Positions 5,718-8,189 of a stretch of 8,189 nt of DNA are shown piece after piece. The stretch is from Parvibaculum sp. Its GTDB lineage: Bacteria; Pseudomonadota; Alphaproteobacteria; Parvibaculales; Parvibaculaceae. The stretch's first letter is position 1. Each line of letters opens with the position of its first letter. The stretch spans positions 1 to 8,189 of the forward strand of contig JAGUWA010000018.1 of the NCBI GenBank assembly GCA_020062605.1, given 5' to 3'. Below the pieces are notes generated by a model that worked only from the letters and a program-made list of their open reading frames with translations, did not search any database and was not told where the DNA came from. Made by a program: the position numbers and the translations under genes.

Positions 5718-6671
5718 CTAGAGATCGACGCCCAGTCCCTCGTCCGCGCCCGTCATGATATTGAGGCACTGCACCGCCTGCCCCGACGCGCCCTTGCCCA
5801 GATTGTCGAGCAGCGCCGCCAGCCGCACCTGTTTCGTCTTCTCGTTGCCAAAGACGAAAAGCTTCATCGCATTCGTGCCGTTGAGCTGCTCGGGGTCGAG
5901 CTTCGTCATCGCGGCGCTCTCCGCGAGCGGCGCGACACTCACAAAGCGCTGCCCCTCGAAATATTTCGCCAGCGTCTCGTGAACCCGCGCCACGGAAACC
6001 TCGCCCGGCAGCGCCCAGAGCTGCAGCGGCACTTCCACGATCATGCCCTGCGCATAGCGCCCGACATTCGGCGCGAAGAGCGGCGGATGCGCGAGACCCA
6101 TATTCTTCTGCATTTCCGGCACATGCTTGTGCGCGAGGCCGAGCGCATAGGCCCGGAATGCCTCCAGCGTGTAGTTCGGCGCCGCCTCGTCCTCGAACTC
6201 GGCGATCATCTGCTTGCCGCCACCCGAATAGCCCGACACCGCGTTCACCGTGAGCGGCCAGTTCTCCGGCACGATGCCCGCCGCGACCAGCGGCCGCGTC
6301 AGCGCGATCGCGCCCGTCGGATAGCAGCCCGGATTGGTGATGCGCGTCGCGCCCGAAATATCCTGCCGCTGCCCCGGCGACATTTCCGGAAAGCCATAGA
6401 CCCAGCCATCCGCCACGCGATGTGCCGTCGAGGCATCGATGACGCGCGTCGTCGCATTACCGATCAGCGACACCGCTTCCTTCGCCGCCTCGTCCGGCAG
6501 GCAGAGGATCACGATATCGGCCTCGTTCAGCGCTTCTTTCCGCGCGCCCGCATCCTTGCGCTTCTCCTCGCCCAGCGAAATGAAGTCGAGATCGTCGCGG
6601 CCCTCCAGCCGCGCCCGGATCTGCAACCCCGTCGTCCCCGCTTCGCCGTCGATGAAAACCTTCGTGGTCAT
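5718..6671 (-). CDS. argC: N-acetyl-gamma-glutamyl-phosphate reductase (type II ArgC)
   Basis: ArgC makes N-acetyl-glutamate semialdehyde from N-acetyl-glutamyl phosphate with NADPH, the third step of arginine synthesis, in the cytosol. The 317-residue product has a nucleotide-binding Gly-x-x-Gly-x-x-Gly at 9-15 (DGEAGTTG). The catalytic Cys116 lies in Thr-Asn-Pro-Gly-Cys-Tyr-Pro-Thr-Gly. Further marks are SGYSGGGK (146-153), a His cluster His-Lys-His-Val-Pro-Glu (181-186), and the C-terminal NLGKGASGQAVQCLNIM (290-306). Its length matches the shorter type II ArgC rather than the roughly 345-residue type I. The ATG at 6671 is preceded by GGAG 8 nt away, and the family N-terminus begins there. 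An in-frame ATG 36 codons upstream would translate the hairpin repeat and is unlikely. The gene follows rpsI but is separated from it by a terminator, so it needs its own promoter between 6672 and 6800; I cannot point to one. Confidence 0.96.
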   Translation of the reverse strand: MTTKVFIDGEAGTTGLQIRARLEGRDDLDFISLGEEKRKDAGARKEALNEADIVILCLPDEAAKEAVSLIGNATTRVIDASTAHRVADGWVYGFPEMSPGQRQDISGATRITNPGCYPTGAIALTRPLVAAGIVPENWPLTVNAVSGYSGGGKQMIAEFEDEAAPNYTLEAFRAYALGLAHKHVPEMQKNMGLAHPPLFAPNVGRYAQGMIVEVPLQLWALPGEVSVARVHETLAKYFEGQRFVSVAPLAESAAMTKLDPEQLNGTNAMKLFVFGNEKTKQVRLAALLDNLGKGASGQAVQCLNIMTGADEGLGVDL

Positions 6672-6694
6672 CTCATCATCTCCAACCACCAACT

Positions 6695-6783
6695 CGTCAT
6701 GGCCCGCTTTATGCGGGCCATCCACGTCTTTCTTTTTCTTCTTGCCAAAGACGTGGATGACCCGGACAAGCCGGGTCATGACG
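6695..6783. repeat. 89-bp inverted-repeat element between argC and rpsI
   Basis: A 37-nt arm (6695-6731) matches the reverse complement of 6747-6783 at 31 of 37 positions, around a 15-nt pyrimidine-rich spacer. Inside each arm is a smaller hairpin: ATGGCCCGC/GCGGGCCAT around TTTAT, and TGACCCGG/CCGGGTCA around ACAAG. The inner 12 nt next to the spacer (ATCCACGTCTTT and its complement) pair perfectly. The mismatches between arms are mostly compensated by changes inside the small hairpins, which points to selection for structure. It lies 23 nt upstream of argC in the argC leader. It resembles short palindromic repeats dispersed in alphaproteobacterial intergenic regions. Confidence 0.75.
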
Positions 6784-6800
6784 ACAATGGGAAAGCATAC

Positions 6801-6837
6801 AAAACAAAAAGGGCGCTCCGGTAATCCCGAAGCGCCC
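6801..6837 (-). terminator. Rho-independent terminator of the rplM-rpsI operon
   Basis: On the minus strand an 11-bp stem (arms 6827-6837 and 6811-6821, one G-T pair) with a 5-nt loop is followed directly by TTTTTGTTTT. It begins 23 nt after the rpsI stop codon. It has the classical layout and should end most transcripts before argC. Confidence 0.9.
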
Positions 6838-6860
6838 CTGATCGTCGCCGTAAACGCTGA

Positions 6861-7349
6861 TCAGCGCTTCGAGAACTGGAAGCTGCGGCGGGCCTTCGCC
6901 TTGCCGTACTTCTTGCGTTCGACCACGCGGCTGTCGCGCGTGAGGAAGCCTTCCTTCTTGAGCGCGGCGCGCAGGCCGGGCTCGAAATAGGTCAGCGCCT
7001 TCGAAAGGCCGTGGCGGATTGCGCCGGCCTGACCGGACAGGCCGCCGCCCACCACCGTCGCGGTGATGTCGTACTGCTTCTCGCGCGCGGTCACGACGAG
7101 CGGCTGGTTCAGGATCATGCGCAGCACCGGACGCGCGAAATAGACTTCGAGCTCGCGGCCGTTGATCTTGACGCGGCCGGAACCCGGCTTGATCCACACG
7201 CGGGCAACGGCGTTCTTGCGCTTGCCGGTCGCATAGGCGCGGCCGAACTTGTCGAGCTTCGGCTCGGCGGGAGCGGCGGCCGCTTCCGGCGTGGCGCCCG
7301 TGCCTTCCATCGCGCCCTTCAGGTCTTCGAGCGTGGTTGTTTCGGACAT
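6861..7349 (-). CDS. rpsI: 30S ribosomal protein S9
   Basis: S9 is a small-subunit protein whose C-terminal tail reaches the P-site tRNA. The 162-residue product contains ATGKRKNAVARVWIKPG (40-56), GGGLSGQAGAIRHGLSKAL (100-118) and the conserved basic end KKYGKAKARRSFQFSKR (146-162), with the universal Ser-Lys-Arg terminus. Residues 1-35 are an Ala/Glu-rich extension absent from the 130-residue E. coli protein; such tails are common in Alphaproteobacteria. The ATG lies 2 nt after the rplM stop, with AGGA inside the end of rplM, so the two genes are probably translationally coupled. Confidence 0.98.
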   Translation of the reverse strand: MSETTTLEDLKGAMEGTGATPEAAAAPAEPKLDKFGRAYATGKRKNAVARVWIKPGSGRVKINGRELEVYFARPVLRMILNQPLVVTAREKQYDITATVVGGGLSGQAGAIRHGLSKALTYFEPGLRAALKKEGFLTRDSRVVERKKYGKAKARRSFQFSKR

Positions 7350-7351
7350 GA

Positions 7352-7816
7352 CTATGCGATCCTGACGTTCTTGCGGTTCCGGGCGGCGAAGTCGAGCTTC
7401 ACCGGCTGCTGCGCCTCATGCGGATGCTCCGCACCGCCATAGATGTGCAGATGCGTCATCTGCTGGCGGCCGAGCGGTCCGCGCGGGATCATGCGCTTGA
7501 CGGCGAGTTCGAGCACGCGCTCCGGGAAGCGGCCTTCGAGAATGCGCTTCGGGCTCGTTTCCTTGATGCCGCCGGGATGACCCGTGTGGCGGTAGTAGCG
7601 CTTGTCGTCGTACTTCTTGCCGGTGAGCGCGACTTTGCCCGCGTTCACGACGATGACATGGTCTCCGCAATCCATGTGGGGCGTGTAGGTGACCTTGTGC
7701 TTGCCGCGAAGGATATTCGCGACATGCGACGCAAGGCGGCCCACGACGACGCCTTCGGCATCGATCACGATCCACTTCTTTTCGATTTCGGAGGCTTTCG
7801 CGGAATAGGTCTTCAT
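7352..7816 (-). CDS. rplM: 50S ribosomal protein L13
   Basis: L13 is an early-assembly protein of the large subunit that binds 23S rRNA. The product begins MKTYSAKASEIEKKWIVIDA and is 154 residues long, close to the family's usual 140-155. The signature region VKRMIPRGPLGRQQMTHLHIYGGAEHPHEAQQP spans about 106-138. The ATG at 7816 is chosen because AGGA lies about 9 nt upstream and the family N-terminus starts there. A longer frame from TTG at 7840 adds eight residues without a ribosome binding site. It is the first gene of the rplM-rpsI operon, the order conserved in most bacteria. Confidence 0.98.
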   Translation of the reverse strand: MKTYSAKASEIEKKWIVIDAEGVVVGRLASHVANILRGKHKVTYTPHMDCGDHVIVVNAGKVALTGKKYDDKRYYRHTGHPGGIKETSPKRILEGRFPERVLELAVKRMIPRGPLGRQQMTHLHIYGGAEHPHEAQQPVKLDFAARNRKNVRIA

Positions 7817-7848
7817 GGCGAAAATCCTGGGCGTCTGCAAATCAAAGA

Positions 7849-7867
7849 GGGCCGCTCTCTGCGGCCC
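7849..7867 (-). promoter_or_regulatory. Leader hairpin upstream of rplM
   Basis: Perfect 7-bp arms GGGCCGC/GCGGCCC enclose a 5-nt loop in the short untranslated leader, 32 nt before the rplM start and just after the expected transcription start. On the minus strand it is followed by TCTTTGATTT, a weak T-rich run. It could be an autoregulatory site for L13 or S9, a weak attenuator, or simply a stabilising 5' stem. Confidence 0.5.
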
Positions 7868-7879
7868 GGTTCGGCGCTG

Positions 7880-7908
7880 CTTCTAGGGCGTCGCGCGCGC
7901 CCTGTCAA
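7880..7908 (-). promoter_or_regulatory. Sigma70-type promoter of rplM-rpsI
   Basis: On the minus strand a consensus -35 box TTGACA (7908-7903) is followed after exactly 17 nt by TAGAAG (7885-7880) as -10. Transcription would begin near 7873, giving a leader of about 57 nt. The perfect -35 and spacing fit a strong constitutive ribosomal-protein promoter. Confidence 0.75.
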
Positions 7909-7962
7909 CAGCATTGAACCGTACAGCGCCCAGAAAAACGCTTTATTCGCGGGCTTTTATCG

Positions 7963-7984
7963 ATGGGGTATCCAGATACCCCAT
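7963..7984. repeat. Perfect 22-nt inverted repeat between the thioesterase and rplM
   Basis: Arms ATGGGGTATC and GATACCCCAT (10 nt each) flank CA. It begins 3 nt after the thioesterase stop on the minus strand. Only a short T-run (TTTT, plus strand) borders it. It would therefore be a poor minus-strand terminator unless Rho or stem stability alone suffices. A protein-binding site is the other reading. Confidence 0.6.
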
Positions 7985-7987
7985 TTT

Positions 7988-8189
7988 CTAGCGCGGCGGG
8001 ATCGAATAGGTACAGCTCGCATGGGCGACCGGCCCGCTCAGGCCCTCCTGGGTGAGCTCGATGGCGCCCACCGCCAGCGCCCGCCCGAGCTTCAGAAGCC
8101 GCGCCTCCGCCAGGATATCCGCCTGCGCCGGCCGCCGCATGAAGTCGATATGAAGGCTCGTGGTCACGGCAAGCCCCACCGGCCCGATA
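7988..8189 (-). CDS. PaaI-family hotdog thioesterase, C-terminal part (runs off the right edge)
   Basis: The frame enters from the right edge without a start and ends at TAG (7990-7988), giving about 66 C-terminal residues. The run GLAVTTSLHIDFMRRPAQADILAEARLLKLGRALAVGAIEL is the typical second half of a PaaI-like hotdog fold, and the protein ends HASCTYSIPPR. Such enzymes hydrolyse acyl-CoA thioesters in the cytosol; PaaI itself acts on phenylacetyl-CoA intermediates, but the substrate here is unknown. The catalytic Asp/Gly region in the first half is outside the window. It lies on the same strand as rplM, 171 nt upstream of it, with rplM having its own promoter. Confidence 0.85.
   Translation of the reverse strand, partial: IGPVGLAVTTSLHIDFMRRPAQADILAEARLLKLGRALAVGAIELTQEGLSGPVAHASCTYSIPPR

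Noticed and set aside
6672..6779. Upstream extension of argC by 36 codons
   Set aside because: It would translate the inverted repeat (a Lys-rich run) and lacks family similarity. The ATG at 6671 has its own ribosome binding site.
5712..6824. Long open frame on the plus strand across argC (370 codons)
   Set aside because: It is Arg/His/Leu-rich and low in protein-like pattern, a mirror of argC codon usage. argC is clearly the real gene.

Overview
The window looks like ordinary chromosome of a high-GC alphaproteobacterium. The signs are a class I PHA synthase, a type II ArgC, a long-tailed S9, a rplM-rpsI-argC gene order, and GC-rich hairpin repeats of a kind common in that class. The style resembles Rhizobiales/Parvibaculum-like genomes, but that is an impression from memory, not a database match.

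Layout, left to right. 1-303 (-): the N-terminal part of a lipoprotein, cut by the window edge. 304-512: a divergent intergenic region with a perfect 17-nt palindrome. 513-2480 (+): phaC, the polyhydroxyalkanoate polymerase, with an unusually long basic Lys/Ala/Pro-rich N-terminal tail. 2494-3003 (+): an unrecognised two-helix membrane protein, visibly AT-richer than phaC and 13 nt behind it. About 3032-3879: a seemingly complete IS5-family insertion sequence whose transposase (-) needs a -1 frameshift. It is inserted into a small gene (-) that now ends on a stop codon inside the IS. 4058-4378 (-): a HigA-type antitoxin with no HigB toxin next to it. 4379-4754: two hairpin-rich repeat elements with the same architecture but different sequence. 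4873-5715 (+): an EamA/DMT-family transporter, converging on argC with a 2-bp gap. 5718-6671 (-): argC (arginine biosynthesis). 6695-6783: an 89-bp inverted-repeat element. 6801-6837: a clear rho-independent terminator for the ribosomal operon. 6861-7816 (-): the rplM-rpsI operon (L13 and S9), with a recognisable sigma70-type promoter and a leader hairpin. 7988-8189 (-): the C-terminal part of a PaaI-like hotdog thioesterase, cut by the window edge.

The core genes (phaC, argC, rplM, rpsI) serve unrelated housekeeping or storage roles. The accessory part is 2494-4754, where base composition drops and IS, antitoxin remnant and repeats cluster. I see no new multi-gene system. The points most worth a second look are the PhaC tail, the divergent palindrome, the frameshifting IS that broke a gene beside an orphan HigA, the repeat that supplies HigA's ribosome binding site, and the structured non-coding elements around argC and rplM.
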